DNA of 64,000 nucleotides, from the NCBI GenBank assembly GCA_910575265.1, contig CAJTEA010000008.1, positions 102,476 through 166,475 on the forward strand, written 5' to 3'. The translations under genes and the position numbers were made by a program. The notes beneath the pieces were generated by a model. It was not told the DNA's origin. It saw only the letters and a program-made list of their open reading frames with translations, and searched no databases. Below are positions 9,499 to 16,426 of this stretch, piece after piece. The first letter of the stretch is position 1. The number at the start of each line of letters is the position of its first letter. The stretch is from Oscillospiraceae bacterium. GTDB taxonomy: Bacteria > Bacillota > Clostridia > Oscillospirales > Oscillospiraceae.

Positions 9499-9705
9499 AT
9501 GCTCTCGCCAGTAATCTACCTTATGATGAACGGATTGTTTTTTACTCTGCGCCTGTCCGGGGGCAGCGGATCGTTTCCCAGGCCTTTGAAGCCGGCGGAG
9601 GAAAAGGAGTATCTGGAGCGCTGCGCGCGAGGGGATCTGGAGGCCCGAAACATCCTTGTGGAGCATAATTTGCGTCTGGTGGCGCACATTGTAAACAAGG
9701 AGTGA
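9499..9705 (+). pseudogene. sigK: 5' part of sigK (pro-sigma-K), interrupted by a skin-like recombinase element
   Basis: Late mother-cell sporulation sigma factor, N-terminal part only. Residues 1-~25 form the hydrophobic pro-peptide that SpoIVFB removes in known pro-sigma-K. It continues with a GSGSFPRPL segment and the conserved EARNILVEHNLRLVAHIV at about residues 48-65. Where sigma-K proteins continue with a KKY-type sequence, this frame reads NKE and stops. The remaining ~170 residues (regions 2.2 to 4.2) are not found anywhere in the window. A serine recombinase lies tail-on from the other side, the arrangement of spoIVCB and spoIVCA in B. subtilis. The ATG follows GGGCGGAGGTG. It is probably a functional half-gene rejoined by excision rather than a dead one. 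Confidence 0.88.
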
Positions 9706-11323
9706 AGCGAAAGGAGAAATTTTTCCGGTGAAAAATGACCCCGCGGGGGCCGCCGAATTTCAGGTGGATGTCTAAATAAAGCTCTTCCTTGGTACTGCCT
9801 TTTTTGACTATGATCTTGTCTAAAATGGTGGTAACCAGGGCGGAGTTGATCCTGTTTTGGAACGTTAGCTCCTCTTCCAGAGCGGATCGGATTTCCTCCA
9901 GCTGTGCCGCCGTCTGCTGTCCTTTTTCCGCCTCCGTCTGGAGCTCCGCCAGTTTTTCCTCCAGGGCCTTGGCCTGTTGATTGAAACCGTCGTTGCGCCG
10001 CTTAAACTCCGCCGTGGAGATGACGCCCTCGATGCTCATCTCCAGCAGGCGGTCTTTTTTTGCCTGGATGGCGGATAAATCTTCCTCAACGCGCCGGATG
10101 TCCTGGGTGTAGTCGCGCTCATCGGGGACGGATTGGAGGACAGTCACTACGGCGTCAATGATGGCCTGCTTGTTCTGGGTCATCTGGTCAAAGATTCGCG
10201 CCATGATTTGATCCAATTCTGTTGTTCTCAGCTGAGGCGCGGAGCAGGCCGCCCGGCCCCGGTTCCGGTAGACCCGGCACTGCCAGACCTCCCTCTCGCC
10301 TTTGGAGCTTTTCAGCACCTGCCGGTGGAAGCTGGCGTCATGTTCCTCGCAGAGGATCTTTCCGCTGTAGGGATAGCGGTTGTGGAACTCCGCCCCGCTC
10401 TGGTGAGCCATCATCTGTTTACTGCGCCGCCTGTAAAGGGCGTTAGCCCTGTTCCATAGCTCCTCTGACACGATGGCCGGGATAGCCGGGTCCGGATACA
10501 TAATCCACTCACTCTCGTCCAGAAAAATTTTTCGTTTGCTGCGGTAGTCCACGGTTTGGGATTTATTGGCACAGTACCAGCCCTTGTATTTGGGGTTGCG
10601 GAGGATGTGCCGGATGGTCAGCACATTGAAGGCGTTGCCCTTCCGACTGGTAAAGCCCTCGTCCAGAAGGGTCTGGGAGATACGCCGGATGCCCATCTGC
10701 TGGTTGGCGTAAAGGTCGAAGATCCGCCGCACCACCTGGGCTTCCGACTCGTTGATTGTGAGGATACAGTCTTTCTTGTCGTAGCCCCACAGTTTGTCGT
10801 TGCCCAGCACATGCCCGTTCTTGATGGCCTGCCGGAAGCCGAACTTCAGCCGTTCCGACAGCTTGCGCACCTCGTCCTGGGCCACCCCGGCCATGACCAC
10901 CAAACGGAACTCGCTGTCGCTGTCCAGAGTGTTGATGTTGTCGTTCTGGAACAGCACCCCCACGTCGTGCTCCAGCAGCTCCTGGGTGTATTTGATACTG
11001 TCCAGGGTGGAACGGGAAAAGCGGGATATCTCTTTCGTGATGATGAAGTCGAACCGCCCCGCTTTGGCGTCCCTTATCATCCGCAAAAAGCTATCCCGCT
11101 TTTTCGTGCTGGTTCCGCTGATGCCCTCGTCAATATACCCCTCTATGTAAGTCCAGTTGGGCTTTGACTGAATCAACTCAGTATAGTATTGAATCTGGTT
11201 TTCCAGGCTGTTGATCTGCTCGTCCTTGTCGGTGGAGACCCGGGCGTAGAAGGTCACCCGTAAAGGCAGGTCAAAGATGGTTTTCCCGTTTCGCATCTCA
11301 TTGCGTATTTTGAGCACATTCAT
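9542..11323 (-). CDS. Large serine recombinase of the sigK-interrupting (skin-like) element
   Basis: Site-specific recombinase expected to excise the element from sigK in the mother cell (SpoIVCA role). The resolvase domain covers about residues 20-165 with catalytic S30 in FYARVSTDKDEQ. It is followed by the recombinase domain, a zinc-ribbon segment around residues 320-365 (ILCEEHDASF and GRAACSAPQ) and a coiled coil at about 400-480. Native-looking sequence ends near LYLDIHLKFGG. The frame then runs through the junction and for about 50 more codons in antisense to sigK before stopping at 9542. The C-terminus therefore depends on the integration state. The ATG overlaps a small upstream ORF. 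Confidence 0.9.
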   Translation of the reverse strand: MNVLKIRNEMRNGKTIFDLPLRVTFYARVSTDKDEQINSLENQIQYYTELIQSKPNWTYIEGYIDEGISGTSTKKRDSFLRMIRDAKAGRFDFIITKEISRFSRSTLDSIKYTQELLEHDVGVLFQNDNINTLDSDSEFRLVVMAGVAQDEVRKLSERLKFGFRQAIKNGHVLGNDKLWGYDKKDCILTINESEAQVVRRIFDLYANQQMGIRRISQTLLDEGFTSRKGNAFNVLTIRHILRNPKYKGWYCANKSQTVDYRSKRKIFLDESEWIMYPDPAIPAIVSEELWNRANALYRRRSKQMMAHQSGAEFHNRYPYSGKILCEEHDASFHRQVLKSSKGEREVWQCRVYRNRGRAACSAPQLRTTELDQIMARIFDQMTQNKQAIIDAVVTVLQSVPDERDYTQDIRRVEEDLSAIQAKKDRLLEMSIEGVISTAEFKRRNDGFNQQAKALEEKLAELQTEAEKGQQTAAQLEEIRSALEEELTFQNRINSALVTTILDKIIVKKGSTKEELYLDIHLKFGGPRGVIFHRKNFSFRFTPCLQCAPPDANYAPQGCFGPPDPLARSAPDTPFPPPASKAWETIRCPRTGAE

Positions 11324-11492
11324 GTCCGCTCACCTCCTTTGTCAGGCCCGCGGGATACTGGAAAAATTCCGGAAAGTCTATCACAGAATGCGTCAAATCA
11401 ACCGCCCTGGAATAGGTAGAATTTGATATAAGACCAAGCGAATGGATATGGTCCAGCAGGACGCTGACCAGTTCTCGCTGCGCGCTCTCCAA
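11298..11492 (-). CDS. Small protein upstream of the serine recombinase
   Basis: A 64-residue ORF with a TTG start preceded by TGAGGTGATGC. It ends 26 bases inside the recombinase coding region, so the two are probably translationally coupled. Its middle (LLDHIHSLGLISNSTYSRA) resembles the short helical leader proteins often found in front of clostridial serine recombinases. I do not know its function; a recombination directionality factor or a simple coupling leader are both possible. Confidence 0.5.
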   Translation of the reverse strand: MESAQRELVSVLLDHIHSLGLISNSTYSRAVDLTHSVIDFPEFFQYPAGLTKEVSGHECAQNTQ

Positions 11493-11595
11493 GCTGCATC
11501 ACCTCAGTTCATGAATATGTGGCGGAGATAAAAAAATGTCAGGCGGAGCGATTCCACTTTTCCACACTGAATGCTGTCATACCTCTCACCGCGGC

Positions 11596-11629
11596 AGCGG
11601 CCGGTTTCGGCTGGAACGGGCCGCTTTTG
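11596..11629 (+). terminator. Terminator-like hairpin upstream of the Rrf2 gene
   Basis: AGCGGCC / GGCCGCT followed by TTTTG on the plus strand. No plus-strand gene is visible just upstream, so it may insulate the Rrf2 promoter or be the leftover end of a lost gene. Confidence 0.5.
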
Positions 11630-11667
11630 TCAAAATGCTGAAAATAAAATTTTTATCTTAAATTAGA

Positions 11668-11710
11668 TTGACAAATTGAACAGACGCGGTATAATGTACT
11701 AAAATAGTAC
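11668..11710 (+). promoter_or_regulatory. Sigma-A promoter with a palindromic operator for the Rrf2 regulator
   Basis: TTGACA (11668-11673) and TATAAT (11690-11695) are separated by 16 bp. The perfect palindrome GTACTA-AAA-TAGTAC occupies 11696-11710, right at the expected start point. This is the ideal place for autorepression by the Rrf2 protein encoded 20 bases downstream, and the same transcript would control the acyl-CoA dehydrogenase fusion. Promoter seen directly; ligand and repressor identity inferred. Confidence 0.8.
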
Positions 11711-11730
11711 TGTTTGAGGGATGTGATCCT

Positions 11731-12132
11731 TTGCTGATAACCCGTGAGATGGACTACACCCTGCGTATTCTCCGGGCGCTGCATCAAAATGGACCTCTGT
11801 CTGCCGCCGCCATCGCCCAAAAGGAAAGCATGTCTAAGGCTGTTACGCTGAAGCTTCTCAAGCGGCTCCGCGCAGCCGGCCTGACCGACAGCCGTCGGGG
11901 GAACCTCGGCGGCTACCAGCTGAGCATCCCCTGCGAAAAGCTGTATCTGGGCGATCTGTTTCAAGCGCTGGAGGAATCCCCCCTTGTCAACCGCTGTCAG
12001 TGCCCCGGCTACCGCTGTGAGAATCTTCCCGAGGGCAGCTGCGGACTGTGCCGTGAGTTGTCCCGAATTCAGTCCGTGCTGGACGCGGAGCTGCGAAAAA
12101 CACCGTTGAGCGCCATTTTCCAGGAAATTTAA
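11731..12132 (+). CDS. Rrf2-family transcriptional regulator with a cysteine cluster
   Basis: Winged-helix regulator of the IscR/NsrR/RsrR group, 133 residues, TTG start. The DNA-binding half is typical (ITREMDYTLRILRAL at the N-terminus and a wing near RRGNLGGYQL at residues 55-64). After it come five clustered cysteines, C89, C91, C96, C104 and C107. Iron-sulfur Rrf2 proteins use three cysteines in this region, so a redox or O2/NO-sensing cluster is likely. It sits directly upstream of the acyl-CoA dehydrogenase fusion and behind a palindromic operator, which points to self-control and control of an oxygen-response unit. Confidence 0.9.
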   Translation: MLITREMDYTLRILRALHQNGPLSAAAIAQKESMSKAVTLKLLKRLRAAGLTDSRRGNLGGYQLSIPCEKLYLGDLFQALEESPLVNRCQCPGYRCENLPEGSCGLCRELSRIQSVLDAELRKTPLSAIFQEI

Positions 12133-12153
12133 CATAGAGGAGGAACTATCTGT

Positions 12154-14067
12154 ATGCTGTATCAAACCACACAGGAGCATGAGGAGCTGCGGGCAAAGGT
12201 AAGGGAATTTGCCGAGGCTGAGGTGAAGCCCATCGCCTTCATGCTGGACCAGAACAATCAGTTTCCCACTGAGGTGGTCCAGAAGATGGGGAAACTGGGC
12301 ATCATGGGTCTGCCTTATGACAAACAGTATGGCGGAGCGGGGGCGGATGCCCTGAGCTACGCCATCGCCGTGGAGGAGCTGGCCCGGGTGGACGGCGGCG
12401 TGGGGGTAATCCTGTCCGCTCACACCTCCCTGGGCACCTACCCCATCTACGCCTTTGGCAGCGAGGAGCAGAAGAAAAAGTATCTGCCCGACCTGTGCTC
12501 CGGCAAGAAAATCGGGGCCTTCGGCCTTACCGAGCCCAACGCCGGCTCCGACGCCGGTGGCACCGAGACCACCGCGGAGGACATGGGAGACCACTACCTC
12601 CTCAACGGCGAGAAAATTTTTATCACCAACGGCGGCCAGGCCGACACCTATGTGGTGTTCGCTGTCACCACCCCCGGCATCGGCACCCGGGGCATCTCCG
12701 CCCTCATCGTGGAGAAGGGCTGGGAGGGCTTTACCTTTGAGGAGCACTATGACAAAATGGGTATCCGCTCCTCCGCCACCTGCCAGCTGAATTTCAATAA
12801 CGTCAAGGTTCCCAAGGCGAACCTGCTTGGCAAGGAGGGCCAGGGCTTCAAAATCGCCATGGCCACCTTGGACGGCGGGCGGATTGGCATCGCCGCCCAG
12901 GCGCTGGGCATCGCTCAGGGGGCTTATGAGGCCGCTGTGGAGTACTCCAAGGAGCGGGTCCAGTTCGGCAAGCCCATCTGCCAGCAGCAGAACGTGGCCT
13001 TCAAAATCGCCGACATGGCAACCAAGCTGCGCTGCGCCCGGTTCCTGGTCTACTCCGCCGCCGAGCTGAAGCAGGCCCACGTACCCTACGGCATGGAGTC
13101 CGCCATGGCCAAACAGTACGCCTCTGACATCGCCCTGGAGGTCACCAACGACGCCCTGCAAATTTTCGGCGGCTGCGGCTACATCAAGGGCATGGAGGTG
13201 GAGCGCTTCTACCGGGACGCCAAGATCACCACCATCTACGAGGGCACCAACGAGATCCAGCGGGTGGTCATCGCCTCCCACATCCTGGGCAAGGCGGCCA
13301 AGGAGGCCCCCTCCGCCGCCGCGGCTGGTCCTCGCGGTCCCGAGACGGGTGCCCGGAAGCGGCTCATTCTTAAGGACGGAACCGCCCAGGAGAAGGTGGA
13401 AACTCTGGTCGCCAACCTGAAAAAGGACGGCCACGATTTTACTGTGGGCATTCCCATCGATACCCCCATCACCCAGGCCGAGCGGGTGGTCTCCGCCGGA
13501 CAGGGCATCGGGGCCAAGGAGAACATGAAGCTCATCGAGGACCTGGCCAAAGCCGCCGGCGCGGCGGTAGGCTCCAGCCGTCCTGTGGCCGAGACGCTGA
13601 AGTATGTACCCATCAACCGTTATGTGGGCATGTCCGGCCAGAAGTTCAAGGGCAACCTGTACATCGCCTGCGGCATCTCCGGGGCTATCCAGCACCTGAA
13701 GGGCATCAAAGACGCCTCCTGCATTGTGGCCATCAACACCAACCCCAACGCCAAGATTTTCAAGAACTGTGACTACGGCATCGTGGGCGACGTGCTGGAG
13801 ATCCTGCCCCTGCTCACCAAGGCGCTGGACACCGGCGAGAAGCTCCCCGCCCCGCCCATGACCAAGATGAAGCGTATGGCCCCCAAGAAGGTCTATCAGC
13901 CCCGGAAGCTGTACGTCTGCAACGGCTGCGGCCACGAGTACGACCCCATGCGGGGCGACCCGGAGAACGAGGTGAAACCCGGCACCGCCTTCAAGGACCT
14001 GCCCGAGGGCTGGACCTGTCCCCACTGCGGCGAGACGGTGGACAGCTTTATCGAGATTGAGGCGTAA
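12154..14067 (+). CDS. Acyl-CoA dehydrogenase / EtfA FAD-domain / rubredoxin fusion
   Basis: A three-part electron-transfer protein of 637 residues. Residues 1-~385 are a complete acyl-CoA dehydrogenase ([14 protein letters not shown]; catalytic glutamate in [12 protein letters not shown], about residue 363). Residues ~400-575 match the FAD-binding domain II of the ETF alpha subunit ([36 protein letters not shown]), without ETF domain I and with no etfB nearby. Residues ~583-637 are rubredoxin with C589/C592 and C622/C625. The layout implies electron flow acyl-CoA to FAD to FAD to Fe within one chain. The rubredoxin acceptor FprA is encoded just downstream, so electrons from an acyl-CoA may reduce O2 or NO. 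Confidence 0.92.
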   Translation: MLYQTTQEHEELRAKVREFAEAEVKPIAFMLDQNNQFPTEVVQKMGKLGIMGLPYDKQYGGAGADALSYAIAVEELARVDGGVGVILSAHTSLGTYPIYAFGSEEQKKKYLPDLCSGKKIGAFGLTEPNAGSDAGGTETTAEDMGDHYLLNGEKIFITNGGQADTYVVFAVTTPGIGTRGISALIVEKGWEGFTFEEHYDKMGIRSSATCQLNFNNVKVPKANLLGKEGQGFKIAMATLDGGRIGIAAQALGIAQGAYEAAVEYSKERVQFGKPICQQQNVAFKIADMATKLRCARFLVYSAAELKQAHVPYGMESAMAKQYASDIALEVTNDALQIFGGCGYIKGMEVERFYRDAKITTIYEGTNEIQRVVIASHILGKAAKEAPSAAAAGPRGPETGARKRLILKDGTAQEKVETLVANLKKDGHDFTVGIPIDTPITQAERVVSAGQGIGAKENMKLIEDLAKAAGAAVGSSRPVAETLKYVPINRYVGMSGQKFKGNLYIACGISGAIQHLKGIKDASCIVAINTNPNAKIFKNCDYGIVGDVLEILPLLTKALDTGEKLPAPPMTKMKRMAPKKVYQPRKLYVCNGCGHEYDPMRGDPENEVKPGTAFKDLPEGWTCPHCGETVDSFIEIEA

Positions 14068-14097
14068 AACACGCATACAAGATTGCGGGGAGGAGCT

Positions 14098-14559
14098 ATG
14101 ACTGTCGAACCATATATCAAAGAGGCTTTTGTTGTAATCGGAAAAGAGGGGTCCACGTCAGATGGAGATGGCTTCATTCAACGATTATGGGCGGATGTGA
14201 ATGCCCACGTTGAAGAAGTCCAGCATTTAGCGAAAAAAGACGAAGATGGAACCATACTTGGTATATGGGGGGCCATGTCCGACTTCTCCCGTTCCTTTCA
14301 GCCATGGGAGAACTTAACCAAAGGACTTTATCTTGCGGGAGTGGAATGCTATGACGGCGCGGAAGCTCCTGCCGGCTGGACAAAGTGGCTGGTTCCCGGC
14401 TATGAATATATCCGTGTAGCATGCGAAACGGACGATACCTTTTCAAGGGCAATTGAATATCTGAACGAGCACGCCATTCCATTGGCAGGAGCCGTGCACG
14501 ATTTTACTTCCCCGCAGACAGGGAAAAACTATATGCTTTTTCCCATTCGCAGGCTGTAA
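14098..14559 (+). CDS. GyrI-like / effector-binding-domain protein
   Basis: About 153 residues resembling the stand-alone GyrI-like small-molecule-binding fold (AraC effector-binding domain). The C-terminal GYEYIRVACE and the LFPIRRL ending are in keeping with it. The best start is ATG 14098 behind GGGGAGGAGCT; an earlier in-frame start at 14083 lacks a good ribosome site. No DNA-binding domain is present. The base composition is visibly more AT-rich than the genes on either side, suggesting later insertion between the dehydrogenase fusion and fprA. Ligand unknown. Confidence 0.65.
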   Translation: MTVEPYIKEAFVVIGKEGSTSDGDGFIQRLWADVNAHVEEVQHLAKKDEDGTILGIWGAMSDFSRSFQPWENLTKGLYLAGVECYDGAEAPAGWTKWLVPGYEYIRVACETDDTFSRAIEYLNEHAIPLAGAVHDFTSPQTGKNYMLFPIRRL

Positions 14560-14621
14560 GCCTCACTGACTCAGGCTGAACTAGCGTCCCAATCATTGAA
14601 CTAAAAGGAGGAACACCCCAT

Positions 14622-15839
14622 ATGTATAATTACCGCATGGTCACCGACGATCTGTACTGGGTAGGCGCGGACGAGCACCGGCTGGCCCTCTTTGAGAACA
14701 TCCACCCCCTGTACCACGGCGTATCCTACAACGCCTACGTCCTGCTGGACGAAAAGACCGTCCTCTTCGACACCGCCGACTGGGCGGTGGGCCGGCAGTT
14801 CATCGCCAACGTGAAGGCTGTCCTCAACGGCCGTCCCCTGGACTATCTGGTCATCAACCACGTGGAGCCGGATCACGCCGCCTCCATTGAGGAGATTTTG
14901 CTGCGCTGGCCCGACGTGAAGATCATCACCACCCCCAAGGCGGTCACTCTGCTCAACCAGTTCGGCTTCGGCCTGGATCCCAACGCCATCCAGGAGGTGG
15001 CCGAGGGGGACACCAAGTGCTTTGGCAAGCACACGGTGGCCTTTGTCTACGCCCCCATGGTCCACTGGCCGGAGGCCATGGTCACCTTCGACACCACTAA
15101 CGGCGTGCTCTTCTCCGCCGACGCCTTTGGCTCCTTCCGCTCCCTGGACGGAAAGCTTTTCGCTGACGAGTTCGACTTTGACCGGGAGTGGATCGACGAC
15201 GCCCGCCGGTACTACACCAACATCGTGGGCAAGTACGGCCCCCAGGTGGTGGCCCTGCTGAACAAGGCCGCCAGCATTGTGGGGCTGGACAACATCAAGT
15301 TCCTGTGTCCTCTCCACGGTCCGGTGTGGCGTAAGGATCTGGGCTACATTATTGACAAATACACCCACTGGGCCACCTATGAGCCGGAGGAAAAGGGCGT
15401 GATGATTGTCTACGCCTCCATGTACGGCAACACCGAGGCCGCCGCCGAGGTGCTGGCCGCCAAGCTCACCGCCCGGGGAGTCACCAACACCCGGCTGTAC
15501 GACGTGTCCTCCACCCATGTCAGCTATCTGATCTCTGACCTGTTCAAGTACAGCCATCTGGTGCTGGCCTCGGTCACCTATAACCTGGGCATCTTCCCGC
15601 CCATGCACAACTTCCTTATGGACATGAAGGCCCTCAACCTGCAAAAGCGCACCGTGGCCATTATGGGCAGCGGCTCCTGGGCGCCCCGCTCCGGCGCTCT
15701 GATGAAGGAGGAGATCGAATCCCTGAAGAACATGACCGTTCTGGACGAGGAGATGACTGTCACATCTTCCCTCAAGGCCGACAACGAATCCGAGATCGAC
15801 GCCTTGGCCGACGCGATTGCCGCCTCTGTGCTGGGCTGA
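14622..15839 (+). CDS. fprA: A-type flavodiiron protein (O2/NO reductase)
   Basis: Reduces O2 to water or NO to N2O using electrons from rubredoxin. It has 405 residues. The metallo-beta-lactamase-like domain (about 1-250) holds the diiron ligands H80, E82, D84, H85 in NHVEPDHAA, with further ligands in VHWPEAM, SADAFGSF and CPLHGPVW. The flavodoxin domain (about 258-400) starts with MIVYASMYGNTEAA and binds FMN. An AAAGGAGGAAC ribosome site precedes the ATG. Location after a protein with its own rubredoxin domain suggests the two are partners. Confidence 0.95.
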   Translation: MYNYRMVTDDLYWVGADEHRLALFENIHPLYHGVSYNAYVLLDEKTVLFDTADWAVGRQFIANVKAVLNGRPLDYLVINHVEPDHAASIEEILLRWPDVKIITTPKAVTLLNQFGFGLDPNAIQEVAEGDTKCFGKHTVAFVYAPMVHWPEAMVTFDTTNGVLFSADAFGSFRSLDGKLFADEFDFDREWIDDARRYYTNIVGKYGPQVVALLNKAASIVGLDNIKFLCPLHGPVWRKDLGYIIDKYTHWATYEPEEKGVMIVYASMYGNTEAAAEVLAAKLTARGVTNTRLYDVSSTHVSYLISDLFKYSHLVLASVTYNLGIFPPMHNFLMDMKALNLQKRTVAIMGSGSWAPRSGALMKEEIESLKNMTVLDEEMTVTSSLKADNESEIDALADAIAASVLG

Positions 15840-15870
15840 TCCCCTGAATATCCGGTTTTAGACAGCGCCA

Positions 15871-15912
15871 AAACCGCGGCAGTGGATGTTAAATCCGCTG
15901 CCGCGGTTTATA
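15871..15912 (+). terminator. Hairpin terminator after fprA
   Basis: A 16-bp stem (15871-15886 with 15894-15909, one G-T pair) follows the fprA stop. Only a weak T stretch comes after it, so termination may be partial. Confidence 0.7.
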
Positions 15913-16026
15913 ATTTCCCTCGTTTATCCCGCGTCCGATTCGTCAATCAAAAATTTTGAATAAAACAACCGAAAGAAGCGGAAAATAATACCAAATCAAA
16001 TCGAAGAGAGGAGATGTAGTACTGAG

Positions 16027-16293
16027 TTGGAGATCAATGTCAGAGATGACAGAAAGATCGTGGAGGTTTGGCTGACGAAGGGGGAAAAGCAGGATCAGGC
16101 GCTGGGAGAAGAGATGAAAAATTTATACCAAAAGTATAAAAAAGAGAAATATCTTGTGGCGGCATTTATGTCTGGCGATCAGGATTTAGCAGAGGAAACC
16201 AGCGCTTTGCTCTGTTATAACCGAAAAAGCTTGGCGGAGCGGGAAGTGTGTAAAAAGAGGCCGCGCACATCGAAAAGCGCGGTTATGAGATAA
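16027..16293 (+). CDS. Small protein upstream of the spoVT-linked recombinase
   Basis: An 88-residue ORF with a TTG start behind a GAGAGGAGATG stretch. The EINVRDDRKIVEVWLTKGEK opening and a KYLVAAFMSG segment look like small proteins seen in clostridial mobile elements; I do not recall a defined function. It sits 130 bases upstream of the recombinase and is followed by its own hairpin (16303-16330). It is probably part of the same element as the recombinase. Confidence 0.6.
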   Translation: MEINVRDDRKIVEVWLTKGEKQDQALGEEMKNLYQKYKKEKYLVAAFMSGDQDLAEETSALLCYNRKSLAEREVCKKRPRTSKSAVMR

Positions 16294-16302
16294 GTCAAAC
16301 GA

Positions 16303-16330
16303 GGACGGGAGCGGTGTTATGTTCCCGTCC
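16303..16330 (+). terminator. Hairpin between small ORF and recombinase
   Basis: GGACGGGA / TCCCGTCC with a 12-base loop, followed by ATTTTC. It overlaps the upstream edge of the recombinase promoter. Confidence 0.5.
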
Positions 16331-16338
16331 ATTTTCAG

Positions 16339-16367
16339 TTGATTTTATCAAAACGGTATGATACAAT
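16339..16367 (+). promoter_or_regulatory. Sigma-A-like promoter of the spoVT-linked recombinase
   Basis: TTGATT (16339-16344), 17-bp spacer, TACAAT (16362-16367). No clear sigma-E consensus was found, so mother-cell control of this recombinase is not visible from the promoter alone. Confidence 0.55.
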
Positions 16368-16426
16368 ATTATCTGAAAATATAGGAAATATAATATATCA
16401 TATTGATGCGGAGGAGGACCGGACGA

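Noticed and set aside
11653..14076. 807-codon open frame on the minus strand
   Set aside because: Antisense shadow of the acyl-CoA dehydrogenase fusion; low-complexity Gly/Leu/Val composition and no family motif. The plus strand has clear conserved domains.
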